Of a DNA stretch of 64,000 nucleotides, positions 10,991-23,519 are shown piece by piece; positions within the stretch are counted from its first letter, which is position 1, and every line of letters begins with the position of its first letter. The DNA comes from Moringa oleifera. Taxonomy: Eukaryota > Streptophyta > Magnoliopsida > Brassicales > Moringaceae. The stretch lies in assembly GCA_021397835.1 (NCBI GenBank), contig JAJFZO010000731.1, positions 558,001 to 622,000 of the forward strand, given 5' to 3'. The translations under genes were made by a program, and so were the position numbers. The notes beneath the pieces are model-generated. The model worked only from the letters and a program-made list of their open reading frames with translations. It had not been told where the DNA came from and made no database searches.

Positions 10991-12782
10991 TGAAATTTTT
11001 GGAGGTTAGGAGAGATCAAACTCATTGAGTGAGCCATTTAAAACTCTTTCATAGTGTCCTGTCAAGGTGTATACCACGGAGCAAAAGTAAGAAAGAGAGA
11101 AAACTTTAAGATTAACCACTAGAGTAAAACTTCTAAGCGAGAACGAGTGAAAGCTTGAAAAAGAACATAAATGAATATGAAGACAAAAAACATATAGTAA
11201 GGGGAAGCAAGTGACCAATTTTCATAATTTCTTTAAAAAGGTCAGACTCAAGAGAACCTTCTCTTTATCTTTGTTTTTTTGCCTTTCCTCTTTTACCAAC
11301 GGTATACAACACTGGTAAGTTTTGAAACATTTCATATGCAACCTCCTTTGATCCTTTTCATTACCTTAGAACTTAAAATTGCAACTTCTCCCTGAATTAA
11401 ACACAAGTAATTTGATGCTTCATGCTGCCGGTAGCAGCAGTAGAACATGTGACATGGCAAAATTATTCTTTTTTTTTTTTGTTTGAACAGACATGGGAAG
11501 ATTCTTTTCTGCTTAGCCAAAGAATTCATGGCTATGTAAGACATTGTGAATTGTTTCTGCTTCACTTGATATCGTATAAAAATGCATTATTGAATTTCCA
11601 TATTGGGGTGACTTTCATTACAAATATGAACAGCCCATTCATCTTGAGAAAAGAAGAAGAAGAAGAAGAGAACATTACATTTATAAGTTAAAAAGTGGTT
11701 AAAAAAAAAAAATGAAAATCAGTAAATAATTCTCTGGTAAATAGTCGATCAGCAAAACTATAATACGTGTATATACAAAATAAGAATTTGTTTCATATCC
11801 CTAAAAATTTATTCGAAAATAAAAATACCTTGATAATTATCTTTACTATTTAATTTACTCTTTATTAGCAAATCTAGTTCAAACAATTCAATAGAAAACT
11901 ATTATCTTTTTTTAAATAACATTTATGATACTTTGAGGTATTCAAATTAGAAAGAAGTTTTTCCAAAGCAAAGGTCTGAAAGGATTAGTGTTTCCATCCT
12001 TATATTGTTAACTTCTTTTCCTATTGTTCCGCACAAAAGTTTTTAATACAAGAAAATAGAACAAACTAAGAGGATTTATAAATTTATATATACTAATTAT
12101 GAAATTTGTGGTTAAGGTTTTAGGCCTTGCTTAATTTTGTCTTTTAAGGAATTCTTTTTCCAAGGTCTTCCATAATGTTGCTTTTTTTTTTTTTTTTCCA
12201 ATTAAGTTCTCTTAGCCAACTGCTACAACTCTTTGACATTTTCCATCAAGAATTGCCTGCAATTCCCATATATGCCATGTAAGCGAGATATAAGCAGCCT
12301 TCAAAATCATCAGAAAAGAAATTGAAGGAAAATAGCCCAACAACTCACCAAAATCTCTCTTTTTCTCACTCTAATTCATATATCAAGCTTTCCTACCTAC
12401 TCCACCAATGTCCATTTTCACTCTAAATTTTCAGAAAATGCAATGATGAACCATATTGTCTTTTGCTTTTTAACATGATTCACCAATTTTCCTACTTACC
12501 AAGCATCATCTACCATGCACAATCCCCACCCCTATTCTCTTCAAGGAACCTGTAATGTGACCTTTTTTCCTAGTCTCACATGGTTTTTCAACCTTCATTA
12601 TGTTTAAGCGAAACTTTTCCTACTCTCCCGAAAAAGAGAGGATGCCTGACTCTAAAAATATCAAATCTTTTCATTTGTCTCTAGCCTATAGCTTTAGTGT
12701 TTGAGCTTGAAGTATTTAACAAAAATAGCTCACACCAAGAATGCACATCCTAATTTTAGACATCTTGAGCAAAGGCCACAAG
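10991..12782. other. Intergenic, no gene recognised
   Basis: AT-rich spacer with homopolymer T/A runs and a short (AAG)n microsatellite at 11650-11669. Open frames here are short and lack recognisable motifs. Confidence 0.5.
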
Positions 12783-12787
12783 GCATC

Positions 12788-13798
12788 TATCACACCGTTA
12801 GTTGCTAGATCTGCACAACTCTAATATGAGGGCGCTAAGTGTGTCCACCTAGCCTGCCTTCTTTCGAAGCTCACAACAAGGCAAGGTGAGGGAGAAGATA
12901 ATGCAAAAGCAGAGTAAAAGAAACAAGTATTATGAAAACTCTTTCTTAACCTTTACTAAGATAAAGGAACTTTTTTACAAAAGAAGGGTCTCACTAAGAG
13001 CACTCAATACTTCTAGTTACCCACACACTTAAGTTTTTGTTTCTTAAGGTATTTACAATTGAACCTGAGCCCCTTTTTTATACTAGTTGAAGAGTTTCCT
13101 ACTCAAACACTCTCTCTTTGTTATCCAACGTTTTTCAAATTGGCCAGCCAACCTTAGTTACACGTTGTTATCCGATTGAGGCTTATTTTCATAGTTTTGA
13201 TTGTGTCCTTCTCCTGCAAGGACTCTTTGTAAGTCAATGATCTTATTTTCTTTGAAGTCTTTTTCAAACCCTCTTATTGCTTTCAATTGGTTTGGATAAG
13301 CTTGGGGAGATGGTTTTCGTTTAGGACTTTTCTTGAGCTTTATCTTCTCCTTGGCTTTTGGGATAGACATTTCTTCCTTATTCTTCTACTGCCTTGACCC
13401 TCCTCCAACCAATGGCCACATCCTTCTTTGTATAATATATTTGCTAGCTAGTCTTTCTATCCATGCCAAGCTGGGCTCCTGAATTCCATCCTGTGTTCCT
13501 GTCACTGGATATCTTTGTACCACGATGCTTGTTAGAGGCATCTCTACTACTCTCCCCTTGAGTGGGCTTATGGGTCAGTTGGTGTGCTTCATCCTTCACT
13601 TCACGATGTTCCCAACTCATCAGCATATCTCACCATTGTGAGTATGAAACTCAACTTCTTACCAAGCCTCCTGCATTTGTTTCCATATCTAACCCATGCA
13701 TTTGCCTTGATAGTGTGGTTCGTTCACGCTTGTAGGTCTGGGCATGGAGCAAGGCATACCATGGCTAAGCTTTGGCACTTAGATTCAAGGGTTTGAAA
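12788..13798 (-). repeat. 3' LTR of the gypsy element
   Basis: Begins on the plus strand with TATCACACCGTTAG, parallel to TATCACACCATCGG of the right LTR, and ends near GATTCAAGGGTTTGA. About 1,011 bp. Confidence 0.85.
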
Positions 13799-13989
13799 AA
13801 TCATTCCAACTAGAGCTCGACGCTCTTGTTGGGTTGGTGTTACGGTATGCCTTGATTTGGTCCTCAAATTACCACAAAGCGGTATCCTTTTTTCAACTCG
13901 CATCTACTTTGCTGGTGCCTTTCCACTGGACTAATTAGTATGTCCTCCGATTCATCTTATTATAGCCTTCCATTCTATGATCAAGATCT

Positions 13990-15125
13990 TTTCTATCTCC
14001 TTGTCGAATTGAACTTAAGTTACCGACGACGTGCACTATACCTGTTTGAGCCCGTTATCGGCATCTTCCTAAAACTCCTTGAGGAAGCTCATGTAGAATG
14101 TTGGGTGTGCCTTTAGATTTGTGGTAGCTTCAGTCTATATGCTACTGCTTCAACTTTCTTTTTGATTTCGAATGGTCCATCATACCTCGTGATAAGACTT
14201 CGATGAACTCCTTTTCTTCATGATTTTCTTTCAAATTTGCGGTGTTAGCTTCAGTAGCACCTTGTTCCCAACTTAGAATTTGACACCCCCTCTCTTTTTG
14301 TCAAAATGTTTCTTCATACACCTTTGTGCCTTAAAAAGGCTATCCCTCACTTGATCGGTCAACTCCTGCTTGTCCTAAGTATAGCGATAAGTTGGGTAGC
14401 TCCCTTGGCTCTTTCGTTTGGCTATATCGTGGAGCATCATTGGTTGTTACCTGAAAGCCAACACTGCAAGACTTAGGCTCATCGATGATGAGTGACGGAT
14501 ATTGTAGAAGAATTACGCTATATCTAATAACTCAAGCCAATCCCTTTGGCTTACGGTCATATAGTGCTGTAAGTACTTCTCTAGCATGCTATTTACCTTC
14601 TCCGTTTGTCCGTGTGCCTATGGATGATTTGCTGTTGAGAACTTAAGTTATGTTTCTATCATGTTTAGTAACACTTTCTAGAATCTTCTCATGAATTTGG
14701 CATTTCTGTTGCTCACAATGTCTTTGAGCAACCTCAACAATTTAATTGTATGTTTGAAAAACATCTCAATGGCCACGTCAGCTGGGCATGCTCGAGTAAT
14801 AGGGACAAATATAGCATACTTTGAAAACCTATCAATAATCATCATTATGGCGAATAGTCTTTTTACCTTTAGGAAGCCCATAATGAAATCCATTGACATC
14901 AACTCCCATGGGTACTCTAGAATGAGCAAAGCTTGGAGTAAGCTTGCCTCCCTCCTTCTATCTGTTTTGTCCTATTGACACACTAAGCATGTATAGACAT
15001 AGGCCTTCATTTCTTTCGTCAACTTGGGCCAATAATAGGCTTTCATTAGCAATACGAGCATCCTCTCGAAGCTTGGATTACCTACCCACAGCAGGTCATG
15101 AGTTTTCCTTAGCAACTATTTTATG
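13990..15125 (-). pseudogene. Gypsy integrase (degenerate)
   Basis: Reads AYYWPKLTKEMKAYVYTCLVC (H2C2 region), WELMSMDFIMGFLKV and IIDRFSKYAIFVP (first catalytic Asp region), DIVSNRNAKFMRRF (second Asp changed to Asn in the usual SDRD context), HGQTEKVNSMLEKYL (catalytic Glu region), and a C-terminal HPTFYMSFLKEF. Several stops interrupt it. Confidence 0.85.
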
Positions 15126-15289
15126 AGTGCACCAAACTTAGGCACGAATAGTTTGCCTCCTTGATCCAGTATCATCAGATCAAACCCTTACTCACCTCTT
15201 ATAGGAGTCACACATACTTGGTATCTTCCCCAGCTATCGATTTTATTTGCTCGAGTAACTCGCTTTGGACACTCGTTAAAGGAGCTACA

Positions 15290-16142
15290 AAAGTTTGTAC
15301 TTTTAGGTGGTTTAGTGCACCAACAACAATGTTTTGTTTACCTAGTTTATATTCTCACATGAAATCAAACTCTGCCAAAAACTCTTTCCATCTTCCTTGT
15401 TTCGGAGATAACTTTTTTTGCAAGTGAAAATAGGTATTAGTAACATTATAAGTAATTATCTTAAATTTTGTCCCAAGCAAGTAACATCGCCATGTCCCTA
15501 GGCAATGACAACAACCGTCATCTCCTTTTCATGCATCGCATAAAGTTGCTCCGCATCCTTGAGTTTTCACTCTTGAATGCCACGGGGTGGCCATTTTGCA
15601 CCAACATACCCTCAATTCGATGACGAGAGGCGTTTGTGACTATTTTAATTGGCTTTTCAAAGTTTGGTAAGGACAATACTGGCTTTGAGGCTACTAATTG
15701 TTTCAATCCCTTGAAAGCCTTATTGCATTCGTCGGTCCACACCCACGGGTTATCTTTCTTTAGCAAGTTCGCCAAAGGGTTGTTCTTGCTCGAATATCCT
15801 TTGATGAACAGTTTATAATAATTTGCGAGCCCAAGGAATGATCGTAACTCAGCAATTTTTCGTGAGACTGGCCACTCAGTGATGGCTTTCACTTTCCTTT
15901 CATCCATTCGTATTTATCCATTCTTGATCCAATGCCCTAAGAATGACATTTCACTCATGAATCAACTCGATCTTATAATTGATATTCCTCCTTAGAGACA
16001 ATATTTTGGGGAGCTCTAACGGCATCATGTTGTTGAATTCCCTCAATACTTCAGCAATTTTGTCAGGTACCTTCACGATCTGATCTGGTTTTGTCTCAAA
16101 TAGTACTGCCACCATCGTCACTTCACCCTTTCGCAGTCCCAA
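15290..16142 (-). pseudogene. Gypsy RT/RNase H region with the RT catalytic core deleted
   Basis: The segment before RT ends at NINYKIELIHE (about 15954) and is followed at once by the post-palm motif SFLGHWIKNG, a stop, and [16 protein letters not shown], then [19 protein letters not shown] and the RNase H start [15 protein letters not shown]. The fingers and palm, including the YxDD box, normally lie between these motifs and are missing. RNase H continues with damage to ~15290. Confidence 0.85.
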
Positions 16143-16415
16143 CTTAAACTGCTTTTTAGATTATAACTTAATTTGCTTCTTGTTTACTGAAAGCCCTCTT
16201 GCTAATTTGGTTCTGATTAGACTCGAGGCTCGCTCATCGACCACAAGCAATCCACCTAAGTATAGCATTATTGATGCCTTGGCCTATTTGAAGAATTTCA
16301 AACCCATGATAACATCGAAGTCATCTAACTAAATTATCATGAAGTTATATGTAACTTTTTATTCGCTCACTTCGAGGGTTGTAGTAGTAGTGGTAGCTCC
16401 ACATATTGCCTTTGC

Positions 16416-16607
16416 CTAAGTGTTTGTCGCTTTGAACTGGATCAAGGTTAAGGAAAGCTTAAGCTCAAACTTTTTCGCTTCTCTTTCTGCGACAAAATTA
16501 TTGGTAGCTCTGATATCCAATATTGCCATAGTATCCTTCTCGTTTACCTTCATCGGGACATAAATCAACCATTTGTGCAAGTTGTTAGGTGTTATTGCAT
16601 TTAGCAA
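16416..16607 (-). pseudogene. Gypsy aspartic protease fragment (active site lost)
   Basis: 63-codon open segment following gag, with AILDIRATNNFV where retroviral-type proteases have the D-(T/S)-G-A active site followed by T/S-N-F. The Gly is replaced (DIRA), so catalysis is not expected. Confidence 0.7.
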
Positions 16608-17580
16608 CTAGATTGGGTTCACTCGAGTTGTGGCCTTCCCTTCACTTTCCTTCGGGGAATCTTCTACTATAAACGCTGCTAACTTCTCTTTGCAAGGACA
16701 ATCGGGTGCTCTATGTGGCCCATTGCATAAGAAGCAATCCTCTTGGTCCACATTTTTTCCCTTGCCCTTGCCATTCGGCTTTTTCGTCTCTTTTCTAGCC
16801 TTCCCTCGTTTCTTAGTTTTCTTATCGAAAGCACCACCCACATACTTGAAATCTATTAAGCTATCTGCCATGAAGAATGCTGACGACAAGTCTTTGACAC
16901 CTTATTGCCTCAGTTCTGCTTGAGCCCACCATTGTAAGCCCAAGAGGAAGTTAAACAACCTGTCTTTCTCTGACATATTCTTGATGTCCAACATTAGAGA
17001 GCTGAATTCCTTCATGTAATCACATATTGAACCTATTTGCCTCAGGCGTTTTAGTTGTTTCCTAGCCATGAACTATGTGTTACATGGTAGGAATTGCTCA
17101 TTCAATTCCTTTTTGAGTGCCTTTCACGAACCAATGCTAGGCCTTCCCATGATATAATCATCTTGCATACGAGTGTGCCACCATAACTTAGCATCACCAA
17201 ATAAGCATATCAATGTGATCATTGATCATTTGGTCATTTTTGAGGACTCGACAACTTTGAAATACTACTCCATATCCCACAAAAAGTACTTAAACTCCTT
17301 GGTGTTCCTCTCTCTAGAGAATGACTTTGGTTCTGACACCTTTAGCTTAGCTACAGTAGGGTCCGCTCTTACTTTTGGGGCATGGGTAGCTCTTTTTAAC
17401 AACCCAATCTCGATCTCAAGGGCTCTTTGAGAGCTTTAATGTCCTCTTTCATTAAGGATTATCACTGGCGACTATCGTCACCAACTCAGCCAATGTGCAT
17501 GTTGATCCCTCCGATAATGCACCAATGATTTCTTCCACCTGGGTGATGCATTCTTGCATTGACTAACTTTCTACTGTTAC
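16608..17580 (-). pseudogene. Gypsy gag (degenerate)
   Basis: Translated in pieces: a capsid-like region with FSRERNTKEFKYFLWDMEYY, LKKELNEQFLP, MKEFSSLMLDIKNMSEKD and LFNFLLGLQWWAQAELRQ, then a C-terminal zinc knuckle CFLCNGPHRAPDC in a 93-codon open segment (16608-16889). This is the usual gag of plant chromoviruses. Internal stops occur (for example after AELRQ). Confidence 0.85.
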
Positions 17581-17640
17581 GGAGCTTTTGCAGTGATTGG
17601 ATTAATTACGGGTTTGAGAGAAAGTGGTGATCAAAATCGC

Positions 17641-17652
17641 ACTCTGATACCA
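17641..17652 (-). other. Primer-binding site, initiator tRNA-Met type
   Basis: Minus strand TGGTATCAGAGT, three bases inside the 5' LTR. It matches the plant retrotransposon consensus TGGTATCAGAGC except for the last base. Confidence 0.85.
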
Positions 17653-17655
17653 AAC

Positions 17656-18675
17656 TATCACACCATCGGTTGTTGGATCCGTGCAACTCTAATGTAATGG
17701 TACTAAGTGTATCCACGTAGCCAGCCCTCTTTCGAAGTCCATAATAAGGGAAAGTAAGGTACAAGATAACGCAAAAGTGGATTAAAGAAGATAAGTATTA
17801 TGAGAACTCTTTCTCAACCTTTATTAAGATAAAGGAACTCTTTTACAAAAGAATGGTCTTATTAAAAGCACTTAATGCTTTTAGCTATCCACACACTTGA
17901 GTTTTGTTTCTTAGTGTGTTCATAATTGAACCTAAGCCCCCTTTTTATACTAGTTGAAGAGTGTCTTAGTCAAACACTCACTATTTGTTATCTTATGGTT
18001 TTTGGATTGGCCAGCCAATCTTGGTCACGGATTGTTATCCAATTGAGGCTTATCTCCAAAGTTTAGATTGCATTCTTCTTCCGCAAGAATTCTTTGTGAA
18101 TCAAGGATCTTATCTCTTTTGAGGCCTTTTCCAAGCCTTCTTATCCGCTTTTAATCGGTTCGGACAAGCTTCAAGAGGTAGTTTCCATTTAGGACTCTTT
18201 TTGAGCCTTATCCTCCCCTTGACTTTTAGGATAAACATCTCTTCCTTGTTCTTCTATTGCCTTGATCTTCCTCTAGCTAATGGCCATGTCCTTCTTTGTA
18301 GAATATCTTTACTCGCTGGACTTTCTATCCATGTCAAGTTGGACTCTCGGATTCCATCTTGTGTTCTTATCATTGGACATCTTTGCACCACCATGTGCTG
18401 ATGCTTGTTCAAGGCATCTCTGCTGCTCTTCCCTTGAGCTAGCTTGTGGCTCATTTTGTGTCCTTTATCTCTTATTCCATGACGTTCCTAACTCATTAAC
18501 GTATCTCGCCACTATGAGTATGAAACTCAGCTTTTTACCAAGCCTCCTGCATTTGTTTCCATATCTAACCCATGCGTTTGGCTTTGCTAGTGTGGTCCGT
18601 TCATGCTTGTAGGTTTGGGCATGGAGCAAGGCATAACACGTCTAAGCCTTGGCACTCAGATTCAAGGGTCTGTTA
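17656..18675 (-). repeat. 5' LTR of the gypsy element
   Basis: About 1,020 bp, matching the left copy along its length, ending GATTCAAGGGTCTGTTA before the target duplication GCATC. Its termini are TA..TA rather than TG..CA, which may be mutation. Confidence 0.85.
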
Positions 18676-19133
18676 GCATCTATAGGCATTAGGAACTCCC
18701 TTTGATGGAGAAAGGTTAAGATAAGAAAAGATATATAAGAAGAAGGGGTGCAATAGGAGGCGTTGCCCTGCTTTTAGGTAGTCCTTGAAAACCATGATGA
18801 CACTTGGACAAAAAGTCCGGGTACTATCATCTTGGTACAGAGGGTAAGACTAATTGAATGTAGTAACTTATAGGTTTTTCTGATCTTGATAAGGTCAAAA
18901 TCAGTTAATGGGGAGGCTTAGAAATCAGTCATGGGAGTGAAAAGGTGAAAAGTCAAAAAGAGAAGCCCAAAAACTTATCGAAAACTATATAGAAAAGCTA
19001 AATTGAGAGGTTAAAAATACTTACGGAAAACTCTTGGGTCATAACAATGAGTTTAAACTCAAGTTCAATTGAGATTGAGATAAAAAGTGATGAAAAGGGG
19101 TTAAGGGAGCTTAGATAAGGTTTATATAAAAAA

Positions 19134-19151
19134 GGGGGGGGGGGGGGGGGG
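19134..19151 (+). repeat. Uninterrupted run of 18 G
   Basis: Homopolymer directly followed by AGGAGG and preceded by an A-run. A candidate G-quadruplex or slippage site; its exact length may also be a sequencing artefact. Confidence 0.9.
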
Positions 19152-19869
19152 AGGAGGAATTGCTTTTTGCACAAGGATCTGAACTAGCGGTTACGAATAA
19201 AGCCGCTGGAAGAGGTTACATCATGATCTGTGTTCCTAACATGACTTAAAGACCTAGCTAGGCTGGGCTTTTGACCTGGAATAAAGCAATGGATATATAG
19301 CTTCCTTGAGCTTAAAAAACACAAATCTTGACCCAGATCAACTCAAGAAATACAAATCCTGATTCAACTGGCTAAATTCAATCTAAATTTGTTTAGACTG
19401 ACCTGTTGAAGTCGTTTTGGTGTGTGAAATAGCTAAAAAGGAGGGTTGCGCACTAAATATCTCTTATGCATCACTCCATTTGCCATTTTAAATCTATAAA
19501 TAGCCCTGATTTTTAAATTGGATAAAAAAAAATATATATTGAAATATTATCCCTATGAAACTAGGTTTTAGAGATCTTATTTGCAGACATAATATAGGTT
19601 TTTTTTACGATGGTTGAAGGATGATTTGACCTTGGATAGTCCAACTCATCCAATATGATCAGTATCACCATAAAGTTCATCCTAGTAGGTCAAGTTGCTT
19701 GGCTAAGTTTAGTTTTAAGTTCATCTATCTCATACGCTGCTCTTGTTCTGTTGATGATACTATTATTGTTAATATTTGAGAACTTTGAAATTTTTTTCTT
19801 CTTTTTATTATTCATTTCCCCAATTCTCATACTTAAACTTATTTTGGAAGGAAAAAAATAAAACAGTTA

Positions 19870-20340
19870 TGAAGTTAAAGGCCTTTTTTTTCCTTATTTT
19901 TATCTTAAATTTTAATTTTTTATTCACATACCAGCTTTTACAAGCAGGATAGATAGTAAAAAAAAAAAAAAATATTTCCCTATGTGTCCCTCTTCTTTCA
20001 CTCAATAGGTTTTTTTTTCTTCTTTCTTTATCTTGAATTTTAATTTTCTATTCATTACTGGCTTTCACATACAGGCACATATAGGTAAGAAAAAGGAAAC
20101 TTTCCTTTCTTTGCGTCCCACTCTCTACACCAAAAAGACTTTTTTCTTCTTCTTTTTTATCTTAAAAAGTTATTCTCTATTCACATATTTGCTTTTTCAA
20201 AGAAGCACAAATAGTTAGAGAAAAGAAAACTTTCCTTTATGTGCGTCCTTCTTTAGACCAAAAAAAAAAAAAAAAACAAACAAAAAACTATTCTTTTTTC
20301 TTTTCTATCTTAAAATTTTATTTTCTATGTACATACTCTA
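19870..20340. repeat. Degenerate tandem repeat, ~130-bp unit, three to four copies
   Basis: Each unit has a T/C-rich block, TATCTTRAATTTTAATTTT or a variant, TATTCACATA or a variant, a spacer with CAAGCAGG or ACAGGCAC, an A-rich block, TTTCC(T/C)T-TGTGTCC or a variant, and ends near ACYAAAAAG. Units start near 19876, 20011, 20136 and 20280 (last one partial). Confidence 0.7.
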
Positions 20341-20710
20341 GAATTGATTTAACATGATTGGAAAGTTAATAAATATCACTAAGACTATTTGAAGAAAGAA
20401 ATTTCATTACTTGAGAAATTAAAGTTTGTACATCTAATAAAAAAGAAAAAAAAAAGGATTACAAAGTCTTCAAGCATCAGATTTGGCTTCAACTTTAACC
20501 ACATCGGGTGTTAGGGCTAGCTTTGGGAGTAAAGGGTTCTAGTACTCGTGTTGATGACCCCTCTTCAATTGGTTTGTTTATCACTTCATCATTAGCCAAA
20601 GTGACATCCAGGTCCTTAAATAATCGAGAAAGCTTTAGTAGGAGGAGCCACCTACACGTAGGAGAGCTTCAGGATACTTACCTTGACTTTCCTCCTGTGT
20701 GCCTTTTGAT

Positions 20711-21208
20711 TAGGGGTGACCACATTTCGATTCAAACCAGTGAACCAAACCGTAAATTTTTAAATTTTGAACCGAACAGGAATCGGTATAAATGATTTCG
20801 ATTCTAAATCATAACTGGAACCATTTTAAACATGGTTTGGTTATGGTTCATGTAAATTTTAAATCGAAATCGAAATCGACGATTCTAATTTGGTTCTTAA
20901 AAAATTTAATTCTAAAAAAATAATTTTAATTTTAAAATATATATTTTGTAAAAATAATGATGAATTTTTTATTTTTAAATTTTATTAAAAATTTATAATT
21001 AAAATATTAAATATCGAATACAAATCGAACTAAATCTGAACTGAATTTAAACCTGTACCATTTATAAATTGAAACCTAAACCGCTTTTGAACTGAACCTC
21101 AACGAGAACCGAAGCTTAATGGTTCATATTTCGATTTATCATAACCATGAACTTTGAACTAACGGTTTGAAACCAAAATCGAACCAAGCCCTAACCATGT
21201 CGCTCCTA
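20711..21208. mobile_element. hAT-type MITE
   Basis: 498 bp, starting TAGGGGTGACCACA and ending with the imperfect inverse TGTCGCTCCTA (inverse TAGGAGCGACA), the termini typical of plant hAT-derived MITEs. It is flanked by an 8-bp duplication with one mismatch: CTTTTGAT (20703-20710) and CTTTTAAT (21209-21216). The interior is built of AACCGAACC/GGTTCGGTT-like words and an AT-rich centre, so it can fold into long hairpins. No ORF. Confidence 0.85.
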
Positions 21209-21789
21209 CTTTTAATAGCCCAGTACAGGTTACAGGCAAGAGGCCTACTCTCCAATATGAATTTGATAGACCTTTAACATCCAAAATTCATACATAGCTC
21301 AAGATCGAACCTCTTCTCGGGCTACCCTTAGTTGGTCTAGATGTTAAAGGATAAGCTCGTTCTTGGCATGGCTTATCCTAGCCTCCATGATGGCTTGGAC
21401 CTGAGCCAATTCAATCTTAATACTATCCATACTAGCCTTTATATTGACTAGTAAATTGTTCAGCTTGTCAGCCTAAATCGTGTAAACTTGGACTTTATTG
21501 ATCACATCATTAAGATTCATTTGCATAATTTGCCTCCTTCATAAAGTGATGAAGGTCGATGTTGGTATGGTTGTACTTGCTAACAAGAACAACCATCCTT
21601 TGGGTAAATTGCAGACAAGGAAAGCACTTACTAGAATAATTGCTATAGTTTTTACAAATGTGAAATTTAAGTAAATTGATACTTACCTCCCTAAAACACA
21701 TCATAATATTGCCTAGAAAGATATTATTGTCTCATTCTCTAACTTTCATAGGTCCTAAGGGAGGATAGGGCTATACAACCACTTCTAAA

Positions 21790-23210
21790 GCATGCTAGGA
21801 TGGTTTGGGGATCCTTTACCATGTACGTCATCGTCTAGCATAAATTTCTCTTTTAAAGGAAGAGGTTGTGGCATACTCATGGACATCGATAGTGCATCTA
21901 TTGCACCTAAATCCCAAGGATGGCTCCCCTCTTCCCCTTATTTTTTCCCTGATGGCAGGAGAAGCAGCAACCATCTTCCCCTTCTTTGCAATAGGGGCTT
22001 CATGGCTTAGGCCAGCTCTGGTTATTTTTCTCTTTCGGGTAGCTTGAGAAGACTGACCCTGCTGCTATAGTTTGGCAGTAACATTAAGAATGGAACATCC
22101 TTTGGGAGCATGCCTTCCTAAGTTAATGTCCATTGCCTCCCAAAATTAGTCTTTTATGATGGAAGGCAGTGTTTATTGAGGAGCCATTTCTTTTTCAAGA
22201 TTTGTAAAAGACAAACACTCAAGAATTAAGAGATAAATGTTGAAGTTAAAATAGAAGCAGTGATAAGACCTAGTGTGACAATAATTCAAGAGACCACACC
22301 ATGAGATGGAGGATTAAAAGGTTGATGTTTAAGTCCATCATCGGGGTTTATATCCATTCCAAGGCCAGTACTTGATAGGTTCTGTGTTTCCCCACATCGA
22401 GATGTGAAATCACATTGGGTTGAGTATTTATCTTGGGGTTTATTTTTTATTCTACATCGAAAATTGGATTTGACAAATAAGAAGACAACTCTTTTTTAGG
22501 ACCCGAACTCAATTTGTCTTTATCAGATTGAGATGTTCTATCAAATCTAAAAATTTTGTACCATGTCCTAGTGGCCCTAACTACAAATATCATACTGTCT
22601 CTAAAGTTATTTATACCTCTTTGATCACAAAGGGACTGGAAGACTAATGTCAGGTCGGATTCTAATGGATTTTTCTAGTAGGCTCATCTAGGTGTTCATG
22701 TAAGGATAAATTTTGAACCAAAAGGCTCAAAAATACTTTTCAGCTTAACCTTGTTTTCTGAAGGTAGGTCTTTTAACAAGAGTTTTAGGCTATGCTAGTA
22801 AAATAATAAAATTTAAACTTGAAATTCCTATCATTCTTGTTGGCTTTCAACTAAGAAAAATTGAAAAATAAGGCAATAGAAAGATTTGTATAGTTCATCG
22901 AAAACATTTTTTAAACAAAGCCAATCATATGACACCAAAAGTTGGGCATGAGATCAGAAGGAGAAATTTTGAATTGACAACAGATATTCTAAAAAAAAAA
23001 AAGCGTGAATGCGCAAGTCTTGGCCTCCTTTGATGCAATTTTCAAAGATTGTAACCAACCTTCGCAACGGGTCCATGATCAGTCAGATGGAAGGGATTTT
23101 AAGCTCAACAAATTTGAGAATATGAAAATTATTCCTAACCAATTCCAGATCTTCAGGGGTATAAGTGGACGATCCTAGGTTTTTGGCCATTTTCTAATAC
23201 CAAAAAAGAA
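21790..23210 (-). pseudogene. Gypsy-type putative transposase/gag remnant (Transposase_28-like), copy A
   Basis: From a start near 23190 the minus strand reads MAKNLGSSTYTPEDLEL and then, with frameshifts, GGQDLRIHAFFF and FKISPSDLMPNFWCHMIGFV, resembling the conserved LPLHPF...LxPNxWxxxxGF core of plant 'gypsy-type putative transposase' proteins, followed by FKFYYFTSI and a basic, low-complexity C-terminal part near 21800-22000. Stops are numerous. Assignment rests on a short motif. Confidence 0.5.
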
Positions 23211-23519
23211 AAGAAGTGGAGTAAAAGACTCATCTAACATGATGAACTTCAAAAAAAAAAAAAAAATGGAGAGCTTTCAGTTTGTTGAGAGTGGATCTAG
23301 AGGCTTTACAAGACTAAAGTGAAAGAGGAGAAGACTTTTGCAAAAAGTCCTTTTAAATAAAACAAAAATTCATCGAGAAAATCAAGGGACTATATGTGTG
23401 ACCTTTTTGCATCTCTAAGTCATAAGGCAAATCATAAGTTGGTACCTATATAATAAATGTGTCAAAAAAGATTTTGCAAAATGACTCAGAGGAAAGTTGA
23501 CTAGGCATTCAAGGCGTGT

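Larger units (their letters stand above)
12788..18675 (-). mobile_element. Degenerate Ty3/gypsy LTR retrotransposon (chromovirus-like)
   Basis: Two direct ~1-kb LTRs (12788-13798 and 17656-18675) flank a minus-strand gag-protease-RNaseH-integrase core and an initiator-tRNA-Met primer site. A 5-bp duplication GCATC lies on both sides (12783-12787 and 18676-18680), showing a single insertion event. All coding parts carry stops and frameshifts and the RT catalytic core is deleted, so it is non-autonomous. The LTRs have diverged visibly in substitutions and indels, so the insertion is old. Confidence 0.9.
18681..20710. other. Non-coding spacer between the gypsy element and the MITE
   Basis: No gene recognised. 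Holds an 18-G homopolymer (19134-19151) and a pyrimidine-rich tandem repeat (~19870-20340), listed separately. Frames opened by the T-rich repeats look like chance. Confidence 0.5.
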
